NCBI GenBank assembly: GCA_031179305.1
Contig: JAPSHX010000004.1
Coordinates: 124,001-188,000, forward strand
From: Paenarthrobacter sp.
GTDB lineage: Bacteria; Actinomycetota; Actinomycetes; Actinomycetales; Micrococcaceae
Length of the DNA stretch: 64,000 nt
Reading direction: 5' to 3'
Part shown: piece after piece, positions 24,544 to 32,909 of the stretch
Position numbering within the stretch: the stretch's first letter is position 1
Layout of the letters: the number at the start of each line of letters is the position of its first letter
Program-made: the position numbers and the translations under genes
Notes under the pieces: generated by a model
Databases searched by the model: none
What the model was told of the DNA's origin: nothing
The model's input: the letters and a program-made list of their open reading frames with translations, nothing else

Positions 24544-25326
24544 TTGACTGAAACCCAGCCCTCGGAGCAGATCCCGGTCCCGGCTCCTGATGAGGACCAC
24601 GTAGATCTTACAGATTTCCTGGAGCACTTGCAGGAGCTTCTCGTAGAGAACACTGACATACGGGAGTTCCTTCAGGATCTCGTAACCATGACTGCCGAAA
24701 AACTCAGCGGGAATGGCAACACCATCGCTTGCGGCGTGACCGTTATTCGACAAAAAAAGCCAGTTGCTGTCGCGGACAGTGATCCCTTGGCCCGCAAACT
24801 GGACGACATCCAGAACAGCTTCGGAGACGGCCCTTGCCTCGCAGCCCTCCGCACACGCACCATCACCCACGTCCCGGATGTCCGTGAGGAAGCGCGGTGG
24901 CTGGACTACATGCAGGCCGCTGCCTGCACAGACGTTGGCTCAATCCTCGCCCTGCCGATGGAACTGAACAGCACCGCAGAGGCCGTAGTGAATCTTTACT
25001 CAACGCGTCCCCATGGCTTCTCCCATGAGGACATTGCTGCCGCGGAGAGGATCACCGCAACGGGAGCGAAGGCGCTGTACTTAGCCCTGAAGATTGCCCA
25101 GCTGCGGGATGCGCGCGAGAACCTCGCAGCCGCCTTGGCGTCCCGCACGGCTATCGACACCGCCGTCGGAATCGTCATGGCACAGAACCGCTGCAGCCGC
25201 GATGCCGCCTTCCAAATCTTGGTCAGCGCTTCCAGCCACCGCAACATCAAGCTTCGCGCTGTAGCGGAAAACGTCATCAACCACGTTGCGGGAGACCGGA
25301 ATATCCCAACCGCATTTGAGGAGTAG
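24544..25326 (+). CDS. GAF-ANTAR protein 2
   Basis: 260 residues from a TTG start with AAGGAAAC upstream. An acidic N-terminus of about 25 residues precedes a GAF domain (IQNSFGDGPCLAALRTRTIT, ILALPMELNSTAEAVVNLYS) and an ANTAR domain (AIDTAVGIVMAQNRCSRDAA). It is 14 bp after the small protein gene, so the three genes form one operon. It is a paralogue of the proteins at 23541 and 25450. Confidence 0.9.
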   Translation: MTETQPSEQIPVPAPDEDHVDLTDFLEHLQELLVENTDIREFLQDLVTMTAEKLSGNGNTIACGVTVIRQKKPVAVADSDPLARKLDDIQNSFGDGPCLAALRTRTITHVPDVREEARWLDYMQAAACTDVGSILALPMELNSTAEAVVNLYSTRPHGFSHEDIAAAERITATGAKALYLALKIAQLRDARENLAAALASRTAIDTAVGIVMAQNRCSRDAAFQILVSASSHRNIKLRAVAENVINHVAGDRNIPTAFEE

Positions 25327-25449
25327 AAATTGAGCCACGCGGTTGGGGGATGAGGTTCCAAAAGCACTAGGCTGGAATTGCAGCACGGAATCCAGCAATT
25401 CACAGAATTTACGTGTCGGCTTGCCGGCATGAACGGCCGGGAGATGACC

Positions 25450-26172
25450 ATGACGAAGAAGCAACTTCCTCTGGATGAGCTCTCCGGCGCCATCGGCAGG
25501 ATACTGGGCCTTCTCCTCACTGAGGAGAAAGTGGACCAGGCCGTTCAGAACCTCTCGCAGGCAATCAAGGAATCCGTACCAGGGACCATCGGGGCAGGGG
25601 TTTCCATCCTCGATTCCCAAGCCCGCAGAACCAGCACAGGCTCTACGGACAGCATCGTAGAGCAAGCCGACCATCTGCAGTACGAGCTGGGCCAAGGTCC
25701 CTGCCTCACTGCCTGGGCGTCTGAGGAAACGGTTCTTCTCGACGACGTCCGCACCGACCCCCGCTGGCCTGAATGGAGTGCCGCAGTAACCGCGCTACCT
25801 ATCAGGTCGGTGGTCAGCGCCCCGCTTATGGCCAACGGGCACAGCATTGGTGCCATCAAAATTTATGCTTCCGAACCCTCGGTGTTTGACGCCGCCGCCG
25901 TTTCGTTGATGGAGCTCTATGCTTCCCCGGCCGCAACCCTTCTGGCCCACATCCAAAGCGCTGAGACGCCCAAGCGCATCAGCGAGGGCCTCCAGACCGC
26001 TCTACACAGCAGGGACCTGGTCAACCGCGCCTGCGGAATCCTCATGGAACGCCACAAAATTACTCATGAACGAGCCCTCCAACAACTGATACTGCAGGCG
26101 CGCAACAAGAGCCAGAGCCTCCAGGAAGTCAGCGCGGAGCTCGTAGCCGGGATCCCGGCAGACCGGAACTAG
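25450..26172 (+). CDS. GAF-ANTAR protein 3
   Basis: About 240 residues; the ATG at 25450 is chosen because CCGGGAG lies 6 nt before it. A GAF domain (ADHLQYELGQGPCLTAWASE) is followed by an ANTAR domain (DLVNRACGILMERHKITHER). A 120-bp gap separates it from the second GAF-ANTAR gene and could hold its own promoter or an RNA target. It is followed after 12 bp by the second small protein, repeating the arrangement at 23541-24529. Confidence 0.88.
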   Translation: MTKKQLPLDELSGAIGRILGLLLTEEKVDQAVQNLSQAIKESVPGTIGAGVSILDSQARRTSTGSTDSIVEQADHLQYELGQGPCLTAWASEETVLLDDVRTDPRWPEWSAAVTALPIRSVVSAPLMANGHSIGAIKIYASEPSVFDAAAVSLMELYASPAATLLAHIQSAETPKRISEGLQTALHSRDLVNRACGILMERHKITHERALQQLILQARNKSQSLQEVSAELVAGIPADRN

Positions 26173-26184
26173 GGCCGCAGGACA

Positions 26185-26493
26185 ATGGGCTTCGATAACA
26201 ACGAACCCGAGCAACGCCGCAGACTCCATGCGGCACTTTCAGGCGCGGGGATCACCACAGGTACTTTATGGCTGCAGTACTTCAGCATCGGCGGATCGGT
26301 GGGCGAGTACGAGGTTGAAGCTTACCTGCAGGGCATGCTCTCCCTCCCCGAGCTGGAACGCGACCTCTTGGCCATGGCTGCCAATGAACTGTCCAACAGC
26401 GGCCCCGGACCCCACGCGCCGTACTCCGACGAATTCCCCCTCGACGCTCCCGGGGAAACCGATTCCCCGGACGACGGTCCCGCTTCCCCGTAG
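26185..26493 (+). CDS. Small protein paired with GAF-ANTAR 3
   Basis: 102 residues, a paralogue of the protein at 24266: shared LW-x2-YF-x-IGG-x4-E-x-EAYL core plus a C-terminal NELSNSG versus TELSSDG. The last 25 residues are acidic and Pro-rich. A CAGGA precedes the ATG. The family is not recognised. The repeated gene pair is the main evidence that it is real and linked to ANTAR signalling. Confidence 0.72.
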   Translation: MGFDNNEPEQRRRLHAALSGAGITTGTLWLQYFSIGGSVGEYEVEAYLQGMLSLPELERDLLAMAANELSNSGPGPHAPYSDEFPLDAPGETDSPDDGPASP

Positions 26494-26588
26494 CTGTCAC
26501 ACCCCGCTCATTTTCCTGCAACGCGCCCGCAACATACATGCGCAAAGCTGGGTTCATAGACGACGCAGCCAGCTGAGGGGTGGCAGAC

Positions 26589-26960
26589 ATGAGCATTGCA
26601 AACAGGGATCTTTTCCAAGCGCTGAAGACACAGGCCAGCCTGGCTCAGGCGTTCGGCACCTTGCCCGGCAGGGATGAGCCGCACGCGCTGAAGCCGGGCG
26701 ATTTCATCGAGGCGTGGCACAATGGCCGCCTCTATCATCGGGGCACTGTAGTGAAAACAGTGGCCGGCACCGACCTTTTTTGGCTTCAGGACGAAACCGG
26801 TAGCCGACGCCTGCTGGACATGGAGTCAATGGAAATCGTGACTTTCGACGAGCCGGCCCCGGCACCTGCAACGCAGGCACCGGAGCCCACCCCGACGGCC
26901 ACAGTCACGCCCATCTCGGCGTATCCGATCTTCAGGGACGGTTCGCAGGCTATTGCCTAG
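26589..26960 (+). CDS. Hypothetical protein
   Basis: About 123 residues starting MSIANRDLFQALKTQASLAQ; the ATG at 26589 has AGGGG 10 nt upstream. The middle part (KPGDFIEAWHNGRLYHRGTV, FWLQDETGSRRLLD) looks like a small beta-barrel with a bound-loop pattern. The last 30 residues are Pro/Ala/Thr-rich. It follows the GAF-ANTAR group by 95 bp on the same strand and may belong to it. It overlaps the convergent arabinofuranosidase stop by 4 bp. No function assigned. Confidence 0.65.
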   Translation: MSIANRDLFQALKTQASLAQAFGTLPGRDEPHALKPGDFIEAWHNGRLYHRGTVVKTVAGTDLFWLQDETGSRRLLDMESMEIVTFDEPAPAPATQAPEPTPTATVTPISAYPIFRDGSQAIA

Positions 26961-28483
26961 GAATTGAGGGCCAGACGGATCATGCTCCAACTCACGGCCG
27001 GAAGCTCGGCGGTGAGGCGGTCGCCGTCGAGCTTTACGCTGACGTTTTCGGACGGCAGAACCGACGTCGAATCGTCCGCCGTCGCCTGCCAGTACGGGTC
27101 CTTGTTCGTGTAGGTGACAGCCTCGATGATCCTTTCGGGATTCAGGCTTCCGACGGCGGCATCCAGCGTCAGTGCGTCAGTTGCCGAGCGGTTCACGGCG
27201 AAGACCACGGCCTCGTTGGCTTCCGCGTCAAAGGTTGCCACCGCCGACAGCGACGTGAATCCGGACGTCTTTTCGCTGGAAAGCCGCGGGGATTCGACGG
27301 CGAGATTCAGCACCGTGCCGGAGGCATGCTGCGAGGTGAGTGCGAACGGGTGGAACGTGGTCTGCTTCCAGGCCCGGCCGCCTGGCTCCGTCATGATGGG
27401 TGCGATCACGTTGACCAACTGTGCGAGGCTCGCTGAATGCACGCGGTCCGTGTTGCGCAGCAGCGTGATGAGGAGGTCGCCCACCACCACGGCGTCAGCC
27501 ACCGTATAGCGGTCCTCGAGCAGCACCGGCGCAACCGGCCAGTCATCCCCCGTCGGGGCCTTGGACTCGTCGCGGGACATGTGCCAGACATTCCATTCAT
27601 CGAAGGAAATGTTGACCTGCTTTGCAGACTTCATTGCCGATTTCACATGGTCGATATGGGACACGAGGTCCTTGATAAAGGCTTCCATCCGGTGCCCGGC
27701 GGACAGGTGCTCCTGCAGGTCTCCGAAGTCCTCGAAGTACTGGTGCGCCGAGATCAGGTCCACCAGTTCGTAGGTCTCGCCGAGGACCACGCGCTCCCAT
27801 TCACCAAAGGTCGGCATGGTGGGTGCTGAGCTTCCACAGGCAACCAGTTCAAGATCCGGGTTGACCATGCGCATCGCCCGCGCAGTTTCGGCGGCAACCC
27901 GCGCGTACTCGCCCGCCTTCTTATGGCCGATCTGCCAGAAGCCGTCCATCTCGTTCCCGAGGCACCACATCTTGATGTTGTGGGGCTCGACGGCGCCATT
28001 CGCCTTGCGCTGTTCGGACAGGGCCGTTCCACCCTTGATGTTGGAATACTCCAGCAGATCCAAAGCTTCCTGGGTTCCTCGAGTGCCCAGGTTGACTGCC
28101 ATCATGGGCTCGACGCCAGCCTTCTCCGACCACTTGGCGAACTCGTCCACGCCCACCAAGTTGGGGTCGCTGGAGTGCCAGGCGAGGTCGAGCCGCGTGG
28201 GGCGGTCTTCCTTTGGCCCAACTCCGTCCTCCCAGCGATAGCCCGACACGAAGTTGCCGCCCGGATACCGAACCGTGGAGACACCCAGTTCCTTGGTGAG
28301 CGCCAGGACGTCGGTGCGGAACCCGTCGTCATCGGCCTTGGGATGCTCGGGCTCGAAGATACCTGTGTAGACACAGCGACCCAGGTGCTCAACGAAAGCG
28401 CCGAAGGTCTTCCTCCTGACCGGGCCAACCACGAACGCGGGGTCAAGGGTGATTTTGGCCGTGGGGTTCTCTTGATTTCCCAA
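26957..28483 (-). CDS. Alpha-L-arabinofuranosidase, family GH51
   Basis: The 508-residue cytoplasmic glycosidase removes terminal arabinofuranose from arabino-oligosaccharides. GH51 motifs: acid/base Glu178 in CLGNEMDGFWQIGH and nucleophile Glu296 in ISFDEWNVW, plus VRYPGGNFVSGYRWEDG near 72-87. No signal peptide is seen, so it acts on imported oligomers. It stands alone. A LacI-type operator-like dyad lies 38 bp before the start, which suggests sugar-responsive repression. Confidence 0.95.
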   Translation of the reverse strand: MGNQENPTAKITLDPAFVVGPVRRKTFGAFVEHLGRCVYTGIFEPEHPKADDDGFRTDVLALTKELGVSTVRYPGGNFVSGYRWEDGVGPKEDRPTRLDLAWHSSDPNLVGVDEFAKWSEKAGVEPMMAVNLGTRGTQEALDLLEYSNIKGGTALSEQRKANGAVEPHNIKMWCLGNEMDGFWQIGHKKAGEYARVAAETARAMRMVNPDLELVACGSSAPTMPTFGEWERVVLGETYELVDLISAHQYFEDFGDLQEHLSAGHRMEAFIKDLVSHIDHVKSAMKSAKQVNISFDEWNVWHMSRDESKAPTGDDWPVAPVLLEDRYTVADAVVVGDLLITLLRNTDRVHSASLAQLVNVIAPIMTEPGGRAWKQTTFHPFALTSQHASGTVLNLAVESPRLSSEKTSGFTSLSAVATFDAEANEAVVFAVNRSATDALTLDAAVGSLNPERIIEAVTYTNKDPYWQATADDSTSVLPSENVSVKLDGDRLTAELPAVSWSMIRLALNS

Positions 28484-28520
28484 AGGGTGAGTCCTTATCT
28501 GCTGGGTTGCTGCTTTTGCC

Positions 28521-28544
28521 GGTTTCTACAACGTTATAGAAACC
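28521..28544. promoter_or_regulatory. LacI-type operator candidate upstream of arabinofuranosidase
   Basis: GGTTTCTA-CAACGTTA-TAGAAACC: two perfect 8-bp arms around a centre containing AACGTT. LacI/GalR-family sites are dyads with a central CG like this one. It lies 38 bp upstream of the GH51 start on the minus strand, at promoter distance. Confidence 0.55.
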
Positions 28545-28656
28545 ATGCTGACTGTGCCGAGGGGTGTGAGTCAAGGGGTTTCTTCAGCCGGGCTCCGAAG
28601 CTACGGACCGGGCGCTGAAGACAGTGGATGTCGGTGCCACGCTATAGCTTCGGTCC

Positions 28657-28854
28657 ATGAACGAGATCTTCTTGTGGCTCGGCTGGGCCATCGCTCTTGT
28701 TGTCATGGTGTTCACAACCTGGATGCTCTTGGCCGGAGTGGTGGCCGCCCGCTCACCGGCTTGGGACCTGGTCATGTACGGCGCAGGACTCGAGGAGCTG
28801 GCTTTCCGAGGCGTCAGCGGCCCCATCAGGATCCCAGTTCGACATAGAAAGTAA
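28657..28854 (+). CDS. Possible small membrane protein
   Basis: 65 residues with one hydrophobic span (LGWAIALVVMVFTTWMLLAG) and a basic C-terminus. No clear ribosome site precedes the ATG and the frame has no recognised relatives, so this may be chance. If it is not real, 28484-29137 is a 650-bp gene-free stretch holding only the operator at 28521 and the hairpin at 28872. Confidence 0.3.
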   Translation: MNEIFLWLGWAIALVVMVFTTWMLLAGVVAARSPAWDLVMYGAGLEELAFRGVSGPIRIPVRHRK

Positions 28855-28871
28855 CTAACAACGTAACCATG

Positions 28872-28903
28872 ACGTGTAAAGAAATGGCAGTTTTTTTACA
28901 CGT
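28872..28903. other. AT-rich hairpin with 9-bp arms
   Basis: ACGTGTAAA (28872-28880) and TTTACACGT (28895-28903) flank a 14-nt loop that includes a T-run. The surrounding 60 bases are far richer in A/T than the rest of the window. It could end a transcript or be an operator. No gene depends on it clearly. Confidence 0.4.
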
Positions 28904-29099
28904 TCTGCCCACATGCAAAAAACTATGCATGGCTTATCCACAGGACGGGGTGTGATGTAAGAAATCGGACCACAAGCTCCGCCCGCATCCAGGCCGGACG
29001 CTCACAGACGAGCCTGCTCGCTGATAACAGGGCCCGAGGACGTCGCAGCGGGTTGAATTAGTTGGGCTTCTGTTGGATTGGCACCCCAGAGACAGAAAC

Positions 29100-29126
29100 A
29101 GGCCGGAGACTCAACGTCTCCGGCCT
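29100..29126 (-). terminator. Rho-independent-type terminator after tRNA-Lys
   Basis: 11-bp stem AGGCCGGAGAC / GTCTCCGGCCT with a 5-nt loop, starting 12 bp beyond the tRNA 3' end. On the minus strand it is followed by GTTTCTGTCTC, a weak U-rich tail. Confidence 0.7.
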
Positions 29127-29137
29127 GCCTTGGAGGG

Positions 29138-29210
29138 TGGGCCCTGTGGGGATCGAACCCACGACCCACGGATTAAAAGTCCGATGCTCTACCAACTGAG
29201 CTAAAGGCCC
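29138..29210 (-). tRNA. tRNA-Lys (anticodon UUU)
   Basis: The minus strand folds into a 73-nt cloverleaf: acceptor GGGCCTT / AGGGCCC, D-arm AGCTCAGTTGGTAGAGC, anticodon arm CGGACTTTTAATCCG with anticodon TTT, and T-arm GTGGGTTCGATCCCCAC. CCA is not encoded. It has its own downstream hairpin and no neighbouring tRNA. Confidence 0.97.
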
Positions 29211-29450
29211 CTCCAGCTGTAGAAACAGCCATGAATACTGTACCCCAACGTCAAGGCCGATGCGGAACTCAAGGCGGCATGCGCCGTCGTCACCTTCTTT
29301 GGGCGAGAGTTCGACGGCGACGCGCGGCGGCAACGGCGTGTCGGGCCCGGGGCGGCCGCAAAGTAGGTGGTGAAGGCGCGCTGGCAGCACGAACGGCAGC
29401 CCCGTCAACCGTTACTCGACCCCACCAGAGCACAGGAGTACGGTGAACTC

Positions 29451-30110
29451 ATGAGCGAACAGCCAGGATCACGTGCGTACGGCGGAGCGAACAGGCATCA
29501 CAAGCCCAAGCCCTTCGCGCCCATCGATTTCGAGCCGTTCACCGGCGGGGCAGATCCGGCCCGGGTTTCGGAGGCTGCCCATCTCGCCGCCCAGGCGCTG
29601 GTGAGGCGGGGCCGCGACAGCGACGATCCCAAGGTCACCCGCCGCCTGGTGAAGCTGGCTGACGAGCAAGGCCTCGAAGCCATCGCTGAGATGTGGGCCG
29701 AGAGCCCTGCACGCTCCTTGCCCGGCGCTCTTTGGAGGCTCTACGCCCTCCGCGCCGCCACCATCCAGAACCCCGAACGGATCTCCGTCTACTTCAGGGC
29801 AGGACGCGACACCGCGCAGGTTTCCAATGTGGTGGCCGGCGCAGCAGAGCCACCGGGAGCCGACGAAATGAAGACCATGGCTGACGCCATTTTGTCGGGC
29901 GCTTTCGACGGCGAGTTCGACGTCGCGCTGGAACGTTCCGCCGCTTTCTGCCGCGTGGTGGCGCTCGGCCAGGCGACTCTTGCCGACGGCGCGGAACACA
30001 GCAACGAGGGTCACGCCAGCAAGCTCACACGTAATTCCCACCAGCTGGTGAAGACAGCCGAAGACCTCGAGCACGCTGCCAACGCGTGGCGCTTGGGCGA
30101 GCTCGACTAA
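29451..30110 (+). CDS. Conserved-looking hypothetical protein
   Basis: 219 residues from the ATG at 29451 (MSEQPGSRAYGGANRHHKPK); AGGAG lies 12 nt upstream. After a basic N-terminus the protein is mainly helical and Ala-rich, with ALWRLYALRAATIQNPERIS and YFRAGRDTAQVSNVVAGAAE. No membrane segment, signal peptide or catalytic motif is seen. It is monocistronic, and the multi-hairpin element at 30195-30278 lies 85 bp after its stop. Function unknown. Confidence 0.8.
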   Translation: MSEQPGSRAYGGANRHHKPKPFAPIDFEPFTGGADPARVSEAAHLAAQALVRRGRDSDDPKVTRRLVKLADEQGLEAIAEMWAESPARSLPGALWRLYALRAATIQNPERISVYFRAGRDTAQVSNVVAGAAEPPGADEMKTMADAILSGAFDGEFDVALERSAAFCRVVALGQATLADGAEHSNEGHASKLTRNSHQLVKTAEDLEHAANAWRLGELD

Positions 30111-30194
30111 CCAGCAAAACGGGGCAAAACGTACCCACGTCGGGCCCGGCCTGTCAATGTTGACTTAGCCCGCCAGACGGTGAAAACTAAAGCT

Positions 30195-30278
30195 GGTGTC
30201 GAACCGCGAAACCCCCGGGCTTCAACTTATAGCCGCTTCGAGCGGCCTACCGCCGAGAGGCGTATCCGGTTCGGCACC
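30195..30278 (+). ncRNA. 84-nt multi-hairpin element, candidate structured RNA or complex terminator
   Basis: A 12-bp closing stem (GGTGTCGAACCG / CGGTTCGGCACC, perfect with one G-U pair on the plus strand) encloses three small hairpins: GAA...TTC with a CCC/GGG core, GCCGCT-TCG-AGCGGC, and CGCC-GAGA-GGCG with a GNRA tetraloop. ATTTTTA follows directly. It has cloverleaf size but no T-arm or anticodon features of a tRNA. It may simply terminate the gene at 29451, or be a small RNA. Confidence 0.5.
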
Positions 30279-30299
30279 ATTTTTATGCCCGAACGCAGA

Positions 30300-30333
30300 T
30301 TGCCCGGGCCTGCGCTGAGGCAAGCCCGGGCAA
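30300..30333 (-). terminator. Hairpin after the lipoprotein gene
   Basis: TTGCCCGGGC (30300-30309) pairs perfectly with GCCCGGGCAA (30324-30333). It lies 13 bp after the stop of the minus-strand lipoprotein gene and is its likely transcript end, without a strong U-tract. Confidence 0.6.
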
Positions 30334-30345
30334 ATGCGCTGGGAA

Positions 30346-31077
30346 CTACTTCAGGGTGACCGTGGTTTCGGCCTTTTCCTTCTTGTCGTGGTCCAGCTTG
30401 CCGTCAGCTGCAGCAGGAGTCATTGTGGCCTCGATCTCGGTTTCCTTGCCCGCGGTGTAGGCAAAGTTCTCCGCAATGTTGAAGGACTCGCCCGGCTTCA
30501 GCACGAACGGGGCCTCTTCCTTCAGCTTGGTGCCGGAGCTGCTGAGGCCGTGCTTCTTGTACCCGTCGCTACTGGAGTCCGAAGGCATGCCGCCGAGGTA
30601 CTTCCAGTCCGTGTACTTTGCGCTGGGAGTGATCAGCGAGTGGCTCAGGGGAATGTCCGCGGACGAGGTGTTGGTGACCACGTAGTTCAGGTAAACCACG
30701 GGATCGCCCTTCTTGAGCAGGTTTTCCTTGGTTTCCTTGTCCACGAACATGCTGTCCTTGGACGCGACATCGGTGGCCACCTGGTAGATGTCCACGCTGA
30801 AGCTGTCGCCCTTGAGGCTGCCCAGCTTGTCCCCTGCTTCCGAGATGGGCAGCGCCCAAGCCGCCACCTTGTATGAGCCCGAGGAGGTGCCGGCGCCTTC
30901 TGACGAAGTCGAGGCCAACGGGGAGGCGGACGCTGAAGGCGATGCTGGCGCAGACGAGGACGACGACGATTCGGAACCAGCCGTCGTCGGGCCTGCCGTT
31001 GCTCCGCCACAGGCAGTCAGTGCCAGCAGGCCGGCAGCGGCGATGCCGGAAATTTTCATGACATGATTGAGTCGCAT
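30346..31077 (-). CDS. Secreted lipoprotein of unknown function
   Basis: 243 residues with a lipoprotein signal (MKISGIAAAGLLALTACGG, lipobox LTAC) after a six-residue extension. A Ser/Ala/Pro-rich linker (about 30-65) precedes a beta-rich domain with LNYVVTNTSSADIPLSHSLI and PGESFNIAENFAY, similar in style to DUF4352-like immunoglobulin-fold domains. The ATG at 31077 has GGGGGAAAC upstream; an internal ATG at 31059 lacks one. It should be anchored on the outer face of the membrane. Confidence 0.85.
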   Translation of the reverse strand: MRLNHVMKISGIAAAGLLALTACGGATAGPTTAGSESSSSSSAPASPSASASPLASTSSEGAGTSSGSYKVAAWALPISEAGDKLGSLKGDSFSVDIYQVATDVASKDSMFVDKETKENLLKKGDPVVYLNYVVTNTSSADIPLSHSLITPSAKYTDWKYLGGMPSDSSSDGYKKHGLSSSGTKLKEEAPFVLKPGESFNIAENFAYTAGKETEIEATMTPAAADGKLDHDKKEKAETTVTLK

Positions 31078-31272
31078 GTTTCCCCCATTGAGTGGATTTA
31101 TTCGGTGCTTCTACAGTGTTGCACGGCTACGGAAACTCAGCGATGGGGACAACTCCCCGCCACGGCGTCGCGCGCTTCCCAGACGTCGCGGTGGTGCCGG
31201 TAAAGTTGGGACCGAAACGGGCGACGTCAAGTCAAACCACCCGTGCCCATCCGTCCCCAGCCCGGAAGCGAA

Positions 31273-31890
31273 ATGAAGCTGCGCCTTTTTCCCCAGGAAC
31301 CTGCCGGGCTCGTACTGCTCGCGCAAATGGCCGGCGTCATTGTTGCCGCTACTGGAACGCTCTCGGAGATTCTCGGTGCGCCGGCCAGCGAGCACCAGCG
31401 TCTCGCCGAAGAACTGCACGAGCACGAGTCCAAATCCCTCGACCTTCATTTCGCGCTGCTGACGCACATGCGCACCAGCTTCGTGAACCCGCTCCCCCGC
31501 GAGGACATGTACACGCTCTCCCGTCACCTCAATGAGGCCATGGAGAAGCTCGACGCCGCCGGAGACCTCGTGGCTCTCTACAAGCTGGATCGGCTCCCCA
31601 AGCGGGCTGCAGACCAGTTGGAGATCATCAGCCGGCAGGCCGAGCTCACCGTGGATGCGATGCGGAAGCTTGAAGACCTGGACGAACTTGAGGACTACTG
31701 GATCGAAATCCTTCGGCTGGCCAAGCGTGCAGAACGGTCGCACCGGATCTGGGTGGCCGAAATGCTCAAGGATATGAAGTCCACCCAGTACGCGCGGCAC
31801 CGGGACATCGCCAACCAACTGGTGGAAGTTACCAAGGACATGCGGAAGGTCGCCACTCAGGTAGGCAGCATCATCGTCAAGGAATCATGA
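31273..31890 (+). CDS. DUF47/PhoU-like phosphate transport regulator
   Basis: 205 residues, all helical, of the DUF47 family that pairs with Pit transporters. Features include MKLRLFPQEPAGLVLLAQMA, AEELHEHESKSLDLHFALLT with the conserved EHE-type metal ligands, and a C-terminal ERSHRIWVAEMLKDMKSTQY. The ATG at 31273 is preceded by GGAAG. The Pit gene starts 1 bp after the stop, so they are cotranscribed. It probably gates Pit activity. Confidence 0.92.
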   Translation: MKLRLFPQEPAGLVLLAQMAGVIVAATGTLSEILGAPASEHQRLAEELHEHESKSLDLHFALLTHMRTSFVNPLPREDMYTLSRHLNEAMEKLDAAGDLVALYKLDRLPKRAADQLEIISRQAELTVDAMRKLEDLDELEDYWIEILRLAKRAERSHRIWVAEMLKDMKSTQYARHRDIANQLVEVTKDMRKVATQVGSIIVKES

Positions 31891-31891
31891 C

Positions 31892-32908
31892 GTGACCATC
31901 GCCTTCCTGGTCCTCGTAGTTGCTTTGGCCTCCGGGTTTGCGTTCCTCAACGGCTTCCGCGACGTCTCCAACGCCGTCGCGCTGTCCACGCGGACCCGCG
32001 CCCTGACGCCGTCAATCGCTGTCCTCCTGGCTGCCGTCTTCAATTTTGTGGGTGCCATGCTCAGCGGCACCTTCATCCTCGCCTTCACGCAATCGTGGAT
32101 CACGTTGCCGGAGGGCACCAGCGGCCTCACCATGCTGGCGTCCGCGCTCACCGCAGCCATCCTGTGGGGCGTGTACGCGTGGTGGCGCGGCATCCCCTTG
32201 TCCTCAACGAACTCGCTGATTGGCGGCCTGATCGGCGCCGGGGCGGCGAGCGTCCTTGTGGGCGGCAACGCGGTGGGAGGCATGGACAACGTCCTGCTGA
32301 CCCAAGTTGCACTGCCCCTGGTACTCTCCCCCGTCATCGCATTCGTGGCTGCGTACCTGCTGGTGTGGCCTGTGACGTGGGCTGCGCGCTACTCACAACC
32401 AAACGTGGTGAATCGACGGTTCCGCCGGGCGCAGGCCATCTCAGCCGCCGCTGTGGCATTCGGCCATGGGCTGCAGGACGGTCAGCGCACGGCCGCTGTC
32501 ATGGTGCTGGCCATAGTGGCCGCCGGCTTGTCCAGCGGCAGCGACGTGCCTCTCTGGATTCTCCTGCTCACCGCCATCATGCTCACTGCAGGGACCATGT
32601 TTGGCGGTTGGCGGATCTCCCACACCCTCGGCCACAAACTCATTCGGGTGGATCCGCTGCGCGGTTTCGTGGCACAGACCTTGACGTCCGTGATGCTCTT
32701 TATCGGCGCAATCGGATTTCACCTGCCGCTTTCCACCACCCATACACTGACCGCTTCTGTGCTGGGCTCGGGCGTAAACCAGCGCTTCCACACCGTCAAC
32801 AGGCGTTTGGTCAGGAGGATTCTGCTGTTCTGGGTGGCCACACCGCTGATCACGGCAGCAGCGGCCTTCATCCTAGAGCTGGCACTCTCGCCCCTCGCGG
32901 ACCTCTAA
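31892..32908 (+). CDS. pit: Low-affinity inorganic phosphate transporter, PiT family
   Basis: The 338-residue membrane protein has about ten spans and the two PiT signature repeats: NGFRDVSNAVALSTRTRAL near the N-terminus and FGHGLQDGQRTAAV in the middle. It exports or imports metal-phosphate or phosphate with H+. A GTG start directly follows the DUF47 gene. It converges on pstSCAB, with the 66-bp palindrome beginning 2 bp after its stop. Confidence 0.95.
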   Translation: MTIAFLVLVVALASGFAFLNGFRDVSNAVALSTRTRALTPSIAVLLAAVFNFVGAMLSGTFILAFTQSWITLPEGTSGLTMLASALTAAILWGVYAWWRGIPLSSTNSLIGGLIGAGAASVLVGGNAVGGMDNVLLTQVALPLVLSPVIAFVAAYLLVWPVTWAARYSQPNVVNRRFRRAQAISAAAVAFGHGLQDGQRTAAVMVLAIVAAGLSSGSDVPLWILLLTAIMLTAGTMFGGWRISHTLGHKLIRVDPLRGFVAQTLTSVMLFIGAIGFHLPLSTTHTLTASVLGSGVNQRFHTVNRRLVRRILLFWVATPLITAAAAFILELALSPLADL

Positions 32909-32909
32909 A

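Noticed and set aside
29058..29408. Frame encoding AQLVEHRTFNPWVVGSIPTG on the minus strand
   Set aside because: This peptide is a known artefact of translating tRNA genes; it covers tRNA-Lys.
30195..30278. Reading the 84-nt cloverleaf-like element as a tRNA
   Set aside because: It lacks a T-arm with GTTCGANTC in the right place, a 7-bp acceptor and a defined anticodon loop.
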